Source: Phoronis australis
Lineage: Eukaryota; Phoronida; Phoronidae
Assembly (NCBI GenBank): GCA_002633005.1
Contig: NMRA01000124.1
Location: 701,814 to 765,813, forward strand
Length of the DNA stretch: 64,000 nt
Reading direction: 5' to 3'
This document shows positions 1 to 40,731 of the stretch, in pieces. Numbering within the stretch: position 1 is the first letter of the stretch; each line of letters begins with the position of its first letter. The notes under the pieces are model-generated. The model was given only the letters and a program-made list of their open reading frames with translations. It made no database searches and was not told the DNA's origin. A program made the position numbers and the translations under genes.

Positions 1-1213
1 GCCATGGGCATCCGTCTCCACCCCATCCTAAGCCGCTTTCATAAACACCCTCAACGTATGTTCACTGTCGGGCCCCAGCAACAACGTAAACCATGTTTGA
101 TGGTGATGTCGGTGGTTCCCACGATCCTTATGGCGGTATAAATGGCGATTACCGGTGTGATAACTTTTTGGCAACCGCCGGACGCCGGTGAAGGGGGTGT
201 AGTTGACAATTGCCGGGATGACATCGCGCTTTCTTCCGCTCCGAGTAATTATGATCAATCCTAAGTATAAATTCTAAAGCTGCAATTGTTTTTTTTTTCA
301 TAGGAAAAGTTAACTTGGAATAATGCAAAAGCAGCTTTAATTGTTTGGTAATTTACAAATTTCCGTTATACGTCTTGTCCCAAATTTCTGTTAGCAAATC
401 ATTTAAACTGCTACATTTTTTTCTAGCTCACCAGTCTCACTCACTGCTGCATGGGCTTTCTCAGTACATGACTAAGGCAAGTGCGACGAATGAGCTAATC
501 TGCATCACAGGCACTTGAGTTTATCTGTTCCTCGATCGCAAATGACGTCACTCACTATTAAGAAAACATATGTTTATGAGAAATAGGGAAATTCGAGCGC
601 CTTTGATCTGCATCATCTCCTGGATATCTTAAAATCTCTATAACTAGCAGTGATAAGTTCCACAATTTCAGTGCCATGTACATGCACGTACGTGTGAGCT
701 GAATCAACGCGACAATGTAGATCAACAGTGTGACGACGTAAACAAAAATGCTGCCTTACAGACCTTGGCGTTTGCGTTTGAACGCGGTAATATCAGCAGG
801 ATATGGGAACAAATACAGGAGGCGGGGGTGATCTGGCAATACGTGTCGATTCAGTATATCAAATGACTGTCACTATGCACGGCAAAAGCGACCAAAGACA
901 GTTCAGTTTTCGTTCTACTATAACCATTACTTTAATTGGCAAGATAGCGTTTTGAAAACTCTCAAACGGGAGATACTTTTTATGTGATTTATAGGCAAAA
1001 CTTTGTTCAGTGGTGACGAGGGATAGAGAGAGATTAGTGGGACACAGTCTAGGACTTTAATGTCAGGGATTTAGATGGCAAAAAGGTGAAGAGAAAAAAT
1101 TGGTGACCAGACGTGGCGACCGATGGTTGACTGGGAAAGACAGAGAGAATGGAAAGACTTGTATGGGGTGAGAGGCATCTAGTGTGAACCCCCCCCGACC
1201 TGTGACAACTTAC

Positions 1214-1459
1214 CCTTAAATGATCGAGTTCTGCGGTGCTAAAATAAGATCCTTTCCTCTCTTTTTCTGTCCCAGCGTAATTGATGGAGAATGCTGACGC
1301 AGCGAGTCCCACATGCAGACTGGACGCGGAGCTCAGTCGGTGTCTATGAGAAATGGGTCGGAGTTTTTGGCTGCTGACAGACGCCGTCGAGTGGATCCTT
1401 TCTCTCTCCACCGGCTCCAACTGTCCCGCTGAAGACCTCTTCCCGTTTTGACTAGCCAT
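1214..1459 (-). CDS. Possible first coding exon of an unidentified gene running off the left edge
   Basis: An open frame begins at an ATG in good context (GACATGG) and runs 82 codons to a strong splice donor (AAGG followed by GTAAGT), leaving phase 0. The predicted N-terminus starts MASQNGKRSS, is rich in Ser, Arg and His, and ends in a more structured stretch around SYFSTAELDHLR. I see no signal peptide or membrane segment. I do not recognise the family. Further exons would lie left of the window, so the model cannot be tested here. It could be a chance open frame, but start context, composition and donor together favour a real exon. Confidence 0.4.
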
Positions 1460-2634
1460 GTCTAAGATACAGCCCGAGACAGTAGTTCATACAGTTACCT
1501 GCTCGCAACTGCGAGTACCTCCTCAAAGACAGGGGGTTTTGTAAAAGCAGTTATCACGCTTTCGTCAATTCAACGACACGACCAATAGATGAGTTGAATT
1601 TTCAAATCGTGATCCCGCGTCATACACGGTTGTTAGTGTTTCAAAACACCTGTCTGGTGACTAAATGAGCGTATGAGACACGAGACAGTCGTTCTAGTGG
1701 TCGTCGAACTCGACTACTTCAGCCCAACAGGTAGCCTCCCTTTTATGCACCTGTACTGCCACCGAGTCGAGTTTACAGGTATCCTTCAAGAGTTACACTG
1801 AGCAAATATCGGGCTGATAATATTCCCATGACGAACAAAAGCCATCCCTTGGCCAAATGCGACTGCTCAGCTGATTTTTGCCCCCGCCTTATCTTTGCCT
1901 ACCTGCTCAAGGCGATAATGTCACCATAATCTGACTGATTCATCATCGTCGGCCATAGTCTCCAGAAAGCACGCGTAAAACACATGCAAACGGGGCGCGG
2001 TTTTTGTTCGTCTCCATGTTTTTTATATCTTGTCCTCATTCAACACATTTTATTTTGTTCGTGTATTAGTTTGTCTTTTCATTTATTATCGTGTCTTATC
2101 TTTTCTGTCTTTCATTTATATTTGTATAGCGTGTATCATAGCCTAATAAAGTCATCCAATCCGGCTGCATGCTGTTGAGGTCCTCATACTTTCGTCGAAT
2201 ACCAGCAGTGATTGCGGTGCGATCACAAACATCAACCAGACTTTATCTCCCCAAAATCATATTTTTGTTCCTCACAAAATTTACCGGTCACAACTGGTAC
2301 CAGTACTCCGAGCCAATACATTAGCATTAAAAATATAGGTATAATTAACCAACATAAATAGTGCACTGCCGCCAGGGGTGGGTGTAGCATCGTTAGCGAT
2401 CGACTTAGGCAAAAGTGGTGACACCCGGAGGGAACCTACGTTACACAACTGTTTGTCGTGAGAGGAACCCATTGCTGACCCAGCTTCATGCCCCCAAAAT
2501 ATAGAACCACCATCTTACCATCCACGACCCGGGTTCTAATCGCCGAACTCGAAATCCAAATCATTTCAACAGCACTGTACAACCTAAAGCCGCGTTTCGC
2601 AGTATAACTAGTTAAAAACTCGACCAATTAGGCT

Positions 2635-2790
2635 TTCCACTCTCATGAAATCGGTTTCACAAGATTTCATACTGTGATACTTGCGTGACCAGAGACAACA
2701 ACTTAAGAAACTCTTCGATATTTATTGGAGTTGACGGACCCTAAAATTGTGAAATCGAAAATGGAGCATGCCACGCATTACCCGACTTCC
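2635..2790 (+). repeat. Diverged dispersed repeat, copy 1
   Basis: This block and the one at 3217-3370 share ordered islands: an AGGCTTT start, CTCATGAAATCG versus CTCATAAAATCG, a GATTTCAT island, and CCTAAAATTG followed by TCGAAAATGG. They look like two old copies of one repeat, or an old segmental duplication. Confidence 0.5.
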
Positions 2791-3216
2791 GGCAGACTGG
2801 AACTGGTGCGGGAAATAGAGCCCTATCACGCTAAGAAATGTTACGAAACCGGTTTTATGGGTAAAGAAAGGGCTAATTCAGTCGAATTTCGTGTTTCAGC
2901 TACCGAAAGAGGGCGACATGTATCTTAAACAGTGGACTCTATGTTACCTTATAGTATACTCGAGTACTGGTGCTTACACCGCCTTGATGAGCTTCTAATC
3001 CAGGTTGGTACTTGGTGACCCCTAGATTCGCGCTACAACTCAAGTTCACAAACTTAACTCCTGATTTCGATTGGAATTTATAGTTTTCATGGTGGTATCA
3101 TCAAATGGGTAACAGGATTAAACATTCCGTCACGTGAACCGTGATGTCACCAAGCCTGGACACTTAAAGCTACATGATTTCGCATGTCAGTAAGCCAAAG
3201 AACGACTTTCAAATTA

Positions 3217-3370
3217 AGGCTTTGATTCTCATAAAATCGACCTCGTAACATCTTTTTACCATAGGATTTCATTTCCTTTACCAACTCGAGAAAACGCTTC
3301 AGATTAGCCTACATTGGGGCTGCCCAATCCTAAAATTGCGAATTCGAAAATGGCGCATCCACGCCTGCCT
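3217..3370 (+). repeat. Diverged dispersed repeat, copy 2
   Basis: Second copy of the block at 2635-2790, with the same order of conserved islands and a similar total length. Neither copy shows coding potential. Confidence 0.5.
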
Positions 3371-5369
3371 GAGATTAGAGTTTAGAGTCGATAACGGAAA
3401 TTGCAGTTTTATCACGGTAACGATATTAGCAGACTGGATTTATGGGAGTAAAATGCCAGATTCGATTTCCGTTTTCAGCCTGCTAAACAAGACGAAAAAG
3501 TGCAGCTTTAACTTCAAACCAAAACGTCAAATGATGCACATTTGGCACTACCTTGTTCGCCCCTGCGCATTATAGCGGAGTCAGTATTTCAATAAGTAGA
3601 AAAACTCGACCGGGATGAAATGCTCGGCGACCTGGCAGCGCTTCCCGCAATGAACTAGGAAGCCATGCGCACAGTAGAAATGAGGAGACCGAGGAGAGAC
3701 CATTTTGCAATGAACGTTGTGACATCCCCCCACACCTCTCTCGCGAGTGCCGTGGGTCTATTTGGTTTTGTCTCCTGGTCCTGGAAATGTCACCAGTCCG
3801 AGCCCTGAAGTTGTTTGCGGAAAACTCCGGTAGATGTGAATTAAACAGGTAAATCGTTTGATAGTCAATAAACACTGACAGTGAGCTCAAGTCAAAGATT
3901 TGGCCCGAATTGAAGACAGTTTAACGGTGGGATTATAAAGACGCAATAGTCCAGATACTAATAAAACCATCGTAGACGCATAAATTAACAGTAAGTCTAC
4001 GATGGAAAATAAGACCACAACCAATACAATCCAAATATAACTGGCTTCAAAATCTGTAAATGGAAAAAAGCACGACTGATCCTTCGACTCGCCATATCTA
4101 CTCCAAACCACAGTTATTCATTGACAAACACCATTTCAAGGGTTGGGAACCATTCGCTAGTGTTGAAGTGTTACAAAACACCACTTACACCCCTGTATAC
4201 ATTTCCCAAAGTCGACAGAAATGCTCCAATCTATTCGACTGGATTTCATTTGCACCAAAGATATATTTTCTAGTGCATAAAACCTCGTTGTGCTTCCAAG
4301 GCACACAACAGACTACAGGTGTTGACAATGTTACGGATAACTACGTAATAAAGTAAGCCCGATCGCCGTCTGGCGGGATAGTGGATTTCAATATGGCGAT
4401 ATTCAACTATTCAAAATGCGTTCTACGATTACGTCGGGCCTTATAAAAGCATGGCCTTTAAAGCGTCATGTTTGAAATTGGATGATTTTATATGTAATTT
4501 TTTCAAATCACAGTAAAATCTCATGATAAATTAAATACAAAATACGACCTTCCAGTGCCAAAGTTTTCTCATTTTTCGCATAACTCGCACAAAACTAATG
4601 CTTATCCAATCTCTGCATGACACACCATCAGACATTTTGAAAATCTGTAGGCATTTCAACAATCATTATGTTAGATGCCTTTGCATGGGCGGCGCACTTT
4701 TCTCAGTGCTACTTCGCTAATGGTCTATAAGCGATGCACCACAGGGGGCCGAGAGGGCTTTAGCCCCTCCATTTTTTGCAGTGCTGCGCCGCCCATGCTT
4801 TGAAATATTAAAAAGTTCCGTCTTGGATTTTTTTCTTCCGAATTCAATATTTTAAGGTAATCTTAAAGAAAATTCGTGTCATTTCCGATACTGGATAACT
4901 CAACAACCTTCTCACGTGAAAATCAACTCTTCCACGCGCTATTCAGCTCCCCCACGTGCTACTCAGCTCCCCCAAGGATTCACGACTATGTTCCGCGCTC
5001 AAGCAACGGGTCAAGTTTGGGATAAGCTTGCACAACCCTGGGAATTATCAATATGATTGATATGATATCTACTTTGCATAGGGTATCTTTAACAGTAATT
5101 TATTGATACTTTCAGAAATGTCCATATGGAAATCAATAGGTAGGAATTTTTAGAGGCCCCTCTCGCCAATGTACCATGGGACACGCCAACATTTTGTAAC
5201 TAGCAGAGAACAATTTATGGCAGCAATTTAACCTCATTTAGATGTGATAAGCTCTTCACTACAGTTCATGGAGTCGAATTTGCTTATGACCCACAAGACA
5301 AATGGTACATTTTACGAACATTGTCTTGATCACTATACAAATGTGATATTTAAGAACACATCTGTAGTC

Positions 5370-5662
5370 TTAAAGGGACACTTAACGCAAGATGAGTAAT
5401 TCCACAGAAATTAGCCCTGTATCCAACACACAAGATTTGCAATAGTATTTCAAACTTTTTTAAATGGTGAAAGACACCGGTTTTCATTTCAGCAAATGTC
5501 TAGTAGAAAATGTTGCGAATGGGTCATTCGCAATAAAATTACAAAAGCAAAACGGATTTTGTCGTTTCATAGCTCTTGTTACAGCTGACAACTTCCAGAA
5601 GTCTACCTCATCCAACAATCCCAAAAATGCCATTTTGGGCTAAAACCAATAATGTCCCTTAA
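5370..5662 (+). mobile_element. MITE-like element with GGGACA termini and TTAA edges
   Basis: The left end reads TTAAAGGGACA and the right end TGTCCCTTAA, so about 290 bp is bounded by short inverted termini next to TTAA. TTAA targets are typical of piggyBac-type and some Kolobok-type elements; the family assignment is inference. The inner right end (GGTTTTAGCCCAAAATGGCA on the minus strand) recurs at 17821 onward. No transposase is encoded. Confidence 0.6.
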
Positions 5663-5791
5663 CTATTGATTGAAAGCACAGCTTCACATGGAGGCTCATA
5701 GGCCAACTTACGCCTATATGTATGAAGAATATGAAGGCGATTTACATTGAATAACAATCAAAAACAAAATCAATTAAATTTAGCATTCAAC

Positions 5792-5797
5792 TTTATT
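5792..5797 (-). terminator. USP47: Candidate poly(A) signal of USP47
   Basis: AATAAA on the minus strand about 445 nt after the USP47 stop codon. A second AATAAA lies closer, at 6007-6012. Either could be used; no transcript evidence is available. Confidence 0.4.
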
Positions 5798-6006
5798 TTG
5801 GCTAAAAAGGAAAAATTGTCCATAAAGAATTCAATAGTGAGTTGCACATTTTCAACATTGTGTTTGTTTGTGTGAGCAGATAGAAGACCTATCTACAAAA
5901 TAACACTAAGTCTCAACAGTCTCAATGTTCTCAACAATATGTTTCTCATGCACTACAGATTCTGTTGTTCAGTCCCTTTACTGACATTATTAAACACGTG
6001 AAAACA

Positions 6007-6012
6007 TTTATT
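6007..6012 (-). terminator. USP47: Alternative candidate poly(A) signal of USP47
   Basis: AATAAA on the minus strand about 230 nt after the stop codon. It would give a short 3' UTR. Confidence 0.35.
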
Positions 6013-6241
6013 ACAGCAAGTCTGATAAGGCTCGCATGCAACCTGTCCATGAATAAGTGATAGAGGTGATGCAACGTTAGTTATGTACATTATATTTAAT
6101 ATACAACAAACAAGCAATCCCAGAATGCTTTAGCAATACATTTCTTTGTGACAACTTCTGGGACTCATCTAATGATAACAATTTAACAACCAGTGATGTA
6201 AACCTACTAAACCGTGCGGCGTCGAGCCCGTCACATGACGT

Positions 6242-35692
<29,451 letters not shown>

Positions 35693-36560
35693 TTTCTGTG
35701 AAATTAATCACAAATTTTCCCAAAGTGTTTTCACAATACCATCCATTCTTATCGTGTTGCACATGCGCGTACAAAACTTCCTGAAGACGAAACTTCGCGA
35801 GACTTCGATCTTTCTGAACACGATCGGCTCGCCAAAATGAGGTGCGATTCTGCAGCAGTTTAGTAATCCGAATAATCCTGTATTCTCATGTTGTATTTTC
35901 GAAAGAAATCAAGTCCTTTAACAAAACAGTTATTGTTGGCCAGAATAAGTTTGTAATTTAGTTGTTTTGGTTTATTCTCAGCTATATTTGAGCAACATTT
36001 TTCTCGCATTTTTTGTACTCTGGCTTTCGTTACCACTGGTTTGGCATTTTTTCCCCGCTTTCTGCTCTATGATGTTTAACAATGCATGGTTTAACATTAA
36101 CATCATTGATGACACCACAAACAACTGAGAGTAGAACGCGAAAGCTGGAGGTGGCACCTTTTGTTTGCGCTGTTGCTGCTGTTTTTTTTTTTAATTATCA
36201 GGCCCATCGCTTTCTGTACGAATTTCGTCCCGTGTATTTCATACGGGCGGTTGGTCAAATCCGGTCACCGATTAAAGAGTTTTTTCTCGTCAAAAATACA
36301 TTGCTCGCTTAAAACTATCACTTTAAAAGCACTTCCTTTCTTCAGTGGTCATTTCTACTTCTACACATATCTTCGACGAAGCTTAGTTACTAGATTAAAG
36401 GTGATTTAGGCGAAGAATTCCAACTCCACTGTTTTGGTCACCGTTAACTTTTTCACCATGTGCGCGAGAACCACAAAGTATTTCAACTGAGTCACATGAG
36501 TTAGATAAGGCAAGACGGAGCGACGCGCATGACGCTAGTGCGTCATACTTGCAAAATAGC
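35693..36560. promoter_or_regulatory. Divergent promoter region between USP47 and RPL10A
   Basis: 868 bp separates the two start codons, which point away from each other. The USP47 side (about 35760-35850) is enriched in CpG (CTCGCGAAG, ACGATCGGCTCGCC). No TATA box is evident for either gene. A CTTTTTC tract at about 36448 could be a 5' TOP start for RPL10A. Start sites are inference. Confidence 0.55.
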
Positions 36561-36568
36561 ATGGGAAG
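36561..36568 (+). CDS. RPL10A: RPL10A exon 1 (start codon)
   Basis: ATGGGAAG followed by GTATCG, encoding M-G and two bases of S, so the protein starts MGSKVTRD (human MSSKVSRD). It is the only upstream ATG I found that meets a donor in the required phase. Human RPL10A also has a very short first coding exon. Confidence 0.65.
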
Positions 36569-39500
36569 GTATCGGGTGAAATTTGTAAGATTGGAGTCCC
36601 TTGGACTTTTTATTTATCAACATGCGTGATTTCACGTAACTTCCTCAAAATGGCACCCGGTAAAAAAACTAGCAAACTACGACATATTTTCATCGATTTG
36701 TTCAAATTATCTTGACTGAATTGTCTCTACATTTATGGTATTAGTGTTAGTTATAACTCCATGTGCATATGTGCATGTTTCGTTTGATTTTATTTCCTGT
36801 ATGTTGAAATCCATAGCTTTTTGTGGGATGTACTGTTGCCCTTGTATGCCTGCGGCATCCACGTCGATGTAATTGCCTACTACTAGCACAGCCAGTTGAG
36901 ACGATGGAGCTTTTATAGGCACTTCCTACGACGGAAGCTTTTCGTTGAATTGTGCCTCGCACGGACTTAAACATCCAAGTCACGTTGTTACAAATACCTT
37001 TTGTGCACAGAGGGACACCATAGGAGGTCATCGATGTTTATTCCTTCCAACTTGAAATAACTCCCGTTATCAAACTTTTTCTTCGAGCAGTCCCTCTTTC
37101 AGTTCCCAAAATAGGCAACTCTCCATTTTTAACACTGCGCGCGGCAGGTGGTATGACGTCATATCCCCTGGCCTTGCTGGTGGTCTATTTCCTAACTTGG
37201 CACCTGAGGCTGACTTAGGCGACATATTCCAGCAAACCTATCTTGTGTGGGTGCACTGCAGTATTTTGTGTACATCTTATCTGATGAATACCTGGTAATC
37301 GTCCAATCCTATTTATGATTCTGTTTGTCTTTCCACAGTAAAGTAACACGTGACACTTTGAACGAGTCAGTGGCACAGCTCATGCAAAATGCTACTGACA
37401 AGAAACGGAAATTCACCGAGACGGTTGAACTGCAAATCTCGCTGAAGAACTACGACCCACAGAAGGACAAGCGTTTCAGCGGCACTGTCAAGTATGGTTA
37501 CCTGGCTACAGTGGCAGTAGATTAGTAAACCGTTGTAGTGCTTGTTAAAATAGGTTTCGACTGTCTCTTGTTTTTTCTTGCCAGCAGGTTCAACATGCTT
37601 ACACTACATTGCAAGGTGCTGTTGAAATTTTGTAATAGCTGAGTGCAAAATGAGAAAAGAGCCATTTGAATGACATTCCCTGGCATTTTGAAACCAAAAG
37701 CAACGAGTGGCAGCTTTCTGGTGAGACAAAAGTTTTCAATTTAATGAGATTACTACACAGTGAGCTAGTCTATTTCGTTTTCTGTTTGGTCTACTGCCAG
37801 TGTGACCCCAGGAAGTTAGCAGATCATTTGCTAACGGACCTGCACCCAGGGTCTTAAAACAACTGGGGAGGTCACAGCCTTGCTGTTACCGACAATACAA
37901 GACTCACACCCAGAGTCTCAGTTAAACAAGTGGGGAGGTCCTGAGATTCAGGGCCGACTTAGTTTGGCTACTAAGGTTGACCACATGCTGGATTGTAAGT
38001 TGGGCTGAATTTGTTGTGTTTAGTATTGATAGAGCAGAGCTGTTGCAGATAAGACCTGTTTCGTTAAGAAGTCCTTCGTTTGATATTGATATGATTAGAA
38101 TCTCTCTGAGGGCCTCGTATCCTTCATTTTATACATCAAGCATAGAGTTGTTCACAAGTGCAACATCTATGGACTTGAGGTAGACGTCAGTTTTGGTCCA
38201 TTTGTTTGAGGCGTGCCATGCTGTGTTATGATGTTGGTCTACCACACAGCTGTTACGAGAGTTGTGGTTGAACGGATAATTATGAAGTTGGGTAACGATT
38301 TCAAATAAGGTCCAACTTTTTGAAACGCTGTGTAGAGGTGCGCTGCATTTCTTGTTTTCGCAAGTAGCGCTGGGTATTCCAGCTAGTTAAGTGCTTGGTG
38401 CCAACATTGCACGTCTTGTTCTAACACAGGCTGAAGTTCATCCCTCGCAAGAAGTGCAACATCTGTGTGCTGGCCGATCAGCAACACATGGACGAGGCCA
38501 AGGCCAACAACATCCCCTGCATGGATGTGGAGGCACTGAAGAAGTTGAACAAGAACAAGAAACTGGTGAAGAAGCTGGGTATGTATAGTTTGCTGTCACT
38601 GGTCACGGCAGTTCTTGAGTTTCAAGTTTGTAGTGAAGGGATAATTTTGTTTGTAGCTGTAAGTTTATGCGACTGAGGATGAAGTTCGCTACCTCCGCGG
38701 CAGAAGTTGGGGAATGGACTCTGAATTGAATTGTTGGTTGTATACCTGGGCTGAGTTTCATAAAGCTTCAAAAGTTATCCGCTGGATAAGTTTGATTGTT
38801 GCATGACGTCGTGTGCATTGTTTAACAATAACAACTTGACGCGTGACAATGCGACATTGTTGCTATACGCCGTATAACTTATGCAGCTGGGCCCTGGTGT
38901 AGTAAATTGCATGCCATGTCATGACATCTTTGCTGAAATATGAAGTAGAGTTGGTGCCAACCTCGCCGTGATATGAAGTGCTTGTAATCAAGTTGTATCG
39001 TTGCAGAATTCTCGTTCCACTGGTTCTATCTAAAGCAGTAGGAGAACCAAGTAATTCCATTTCAATTATCGCGTTACAATTGGCCGTTTCAGCCAAGAAG
39101 TACGATGCCTTCCTGGCATCTGACTCTCTCATCAAGACCATCCCCCGTATCTTGGGGCCCGGTCTGAGTAAAGCTGGCAAGTTCCCCACCACCCTGTCTC
39201 ATTCCGAGTCCATGGTTGGCAAGATTGACGACGTCCGTGCCACCATCAAGTTTCAGATGAAGAAGGTAAGGGCTCCTATTTAGCAGTAATGATGTGGCGT
39301 GCTTTAAGATGCGTTGCTGTATTTAGTGAATCTGATGTAGACCAGAATACCATCTGTAGTTGAATTACAGTATGGAGATCCTGTTGTGCAGTCTTATGCA
39401 CTAGAACCATGTGTTCCAAGCGAGGCAGGTACATGATGGTGCCAGCTTCGAATGCTATGATGATCCTGTTGTGCAGTCGTAGACACTAGAACCATGTGTT

Positions 39501-40698
39501 CCAAGCGAGGCAGGTACATGATGGTACCAGCTTCGAATGCTATGATGATCCCGTTGTACTGTCGTAGACACCAGAACCATGTGTTCCAAGCGTAGTATGT
39601 GATCGTGTCAGCTTTGAATGCATCTACGGAACTTTAAAAATATTCTGCTCGGCAACCATATTTCCTTTTGAGGGCTGTTCCAGTAAAATCCGTGTGGGAA
39701 GGGGGGGGACGGCAGCAGAAATAAAAATTCATGGGTGGTGGTCTTCAGAAAAAAACTCAAATTATGGGTGGTCGTTCCTGTAAGAAGTGATGCATTAAAA
39801 ACGGGTGGTATTTTTTGACCTGTTAATGTTGACAGGTTGGTTACTCAAAAAAATGTCCTAACTTATCCCAATACAAAAAAGCCCATATTACCAGTGAACA
39901 GAGGGCAATATGTTCACTAAGCCATTAATCAAGTCATGGGCAACTTGATTTGAGCCAACTGTTTGTCTGCAGTACTATTGAATTGAAAAGTTATGCAACT
40001 CTAAACTGGTGTTAACACATATAAGAAAATTGATGATTTTTAAATAAAAAGTATGAGGAGTAAGATAAACAAGTTCCAATATTCACTTGACATAGAGGTA
40101 TAAAAGAGTTCGTGGAGTCAGTTTGAGATTCATAGATCCTTATAATTGAAAAAATGTTCATTGAAATTATAGACACTTGGTGAACAGAGACACCTGGTGG
40201 CTGCCAAAAGTATTGCTCACAGGCTACTTTAGTTTTTGACAATATTAGACAAGACAACTAGTTCTTGTCTGTCAATCATCTAAGTTCTTAACAGGTCCTC
40301 CTGGAGGCAATTTGTTTGCAAGTGTTGGATTTTATATTTTAACTTATTAAAAAGAATTAAAAAATTATGGGTCTTGGGTTGGAGAAATATATGAAAAATA
40401 TGGGCAGTGGGTACGAAATAAAAGTGCCTTCCCCCCCCTCCCATACAGATTTTGCTGGAACAGACCTAAGTGAACGCGTGTAAAACATCACCAATCTGTC
40501 TAATCAGCTTCTCAATTTGGGTTTCAGGTCTTGTGTTTGGCCGTTGCCGTTGGCAACGTGGAGATGAAGCAGGAGGAGCTGGTCTCCAACATCAACATGG
40601 CCATCAACTTCTTGGTGTCTCTGTTGAAGAAGAACTGGCAGAATGTGAGAGCACTGTACATCAAGAGCTCCATGACGCCTTCCATTCGCATCTACTAA
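36561..40698 (+). CDS. RPL10A: RPL10A, large ribosomal subunit protein uL1 (5 coding exons)
   Basis: Component of the cytosolic 60S ribosomal subunit at the L1 stalk, which helps move deacylated tRNA out of the E site. The five exons sum to 654 nt, giving 217 aa, the same length as human RPL10A. Highly conserved blocks include [71 protein letters not shown] and [20 protein letters not shown]. Unusual positions: [19 protein letters not shown] where most animals have RPKFSVCVLGDQQHCDEAK, and a C-terminus MTPSIRIY where most animals have MGKPQRLY. All introns are GT-AG and in phase. Intron 4 holds a tandem repeat and a foldback element. Confidence 0.96.
37339..37491 (+). CDS. RPL10A: RPL10A exon 2
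   Basis: From [10 protein letters not shown] to RFSGTV. Acceptor TTCCACAG, donor GTATGG, ending two bases into a Lys codon. Confidence 0.95.
37492..38429 (+). other. RPL10A intron 2
   Basis: 938 bp. I looked for box C/D or H/ACA snoRNA signatures, common in ribosomal-protein introns, and saw none. A duplicated CACCCAGGGTCTTAAAACAA / CACCCAGAGTCTCAGTTAAA block with CTGGGGAGGTC lies near 37840-37940. Confidence 0.45.
38430..38578 (+). CDS. RPL10A: RPL10A exon 3
   Basis: [19 protein letters not shown] to KNKKLVKKL. Acceptor ACACAG, donor GTATGT; phases fit both neighbours. Confidence 0.95.
39093..39265 (+). CDS. RPL10A: RPL10A exon 4
   Basis: [20 protein letters not shown] to TIKFQMKK. Acceptor GTTTCAG, donor GTAAGG. 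Confidence 0.96.
39377..39622 (+). repeat. 85-bp tandem repeat, three copies, RPL10A intron 4
   Basis: Units start GATCCTGTTGTGCAGTC at 39377, 39462 and 39547 (exact 85-bp spacing). The third copy carries a small deletion. Each unit includes AGAACCATGTGTTCCAAGCG. No D box pairs with the ATGATGA in the unit, so it is not an evident snoRNA. Confidence 0.9.
39671..40467 (+). mobile_element. Foldback / TIR element in RPL10A intron 4
   Basis: Left end AGGGCTGTTCCAGTAAAATC and right end, read on the minus strand, AGGTCTGTTCCAGCAAAATC. The inverted similarity continues about 60 bp through a G-rich run (GTGTGGGAAGGGGGGG against GTATGGGAGGGGGGGG) and AAATAAAAATTC. The interior of about 680 bp has no recognisable transposase. 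It is a non-autonomous DNA element of unknown family. Target-site duplication is not obvious. Confidence 0.75.
40528..40698 (+). CDS. RPL10A: RPL10A exon 5 (terminal exon)
   Basis: [20 protein letters not shown] to SMTPSIRIY and a TAA stop. Acceptor GTTTCAG. The TAA is followed 27 nt later by a poly(A) signal. Confidence 0.96.
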   Translation, partial: VLCLAVAVGNVEMKQEELVSNINMAINFLVSLLKKNWQNVRALYIKSSMTPSIRIY

Positions 40699-40725
40699 AT
40701 TCTCATGTATTTGTGCGTGGATAAA

Positions 40726-40731
40726 AATAAA
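40726..40731 (+). terminator. RPL10A: RPL10A poly(A) signal
   Basis: AATAAA, overlapped by a second AATAAA-type hexamer, 27 nt after the stop codon. It is followed by a T run. This very short 3' UTR is normal for ribosomal-protein genes. Confidence 0.8.

Larger units (their letters stand above)
1460..5369. other. Non-coding stretch left of USP47
   Basis: No exon with both splice sites and recognisable protein similarity was found. Open frames are short and look like chance. The stretch holds a diverged duplicated block at 2635-2790 and 3217-3370. Confidence 0.5.

Noticed and set aside
28-258. Minus-strand open frame rich in His and Arg at the left edge, considered as a downstream exon of the gene starting at 1459
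   Set aside because: No convincing acceptor and donor pair in the required phase, and no family resemblance. The His/Arg cluster only loosely recalls bicarbonate-transporter N-termini.
39445-39550. Box C/D snoRNA in RPL10A intron 4
   Set aside because: ATGATGA is present, but no CTGA D box at proper distance and no terminal stem were seen.
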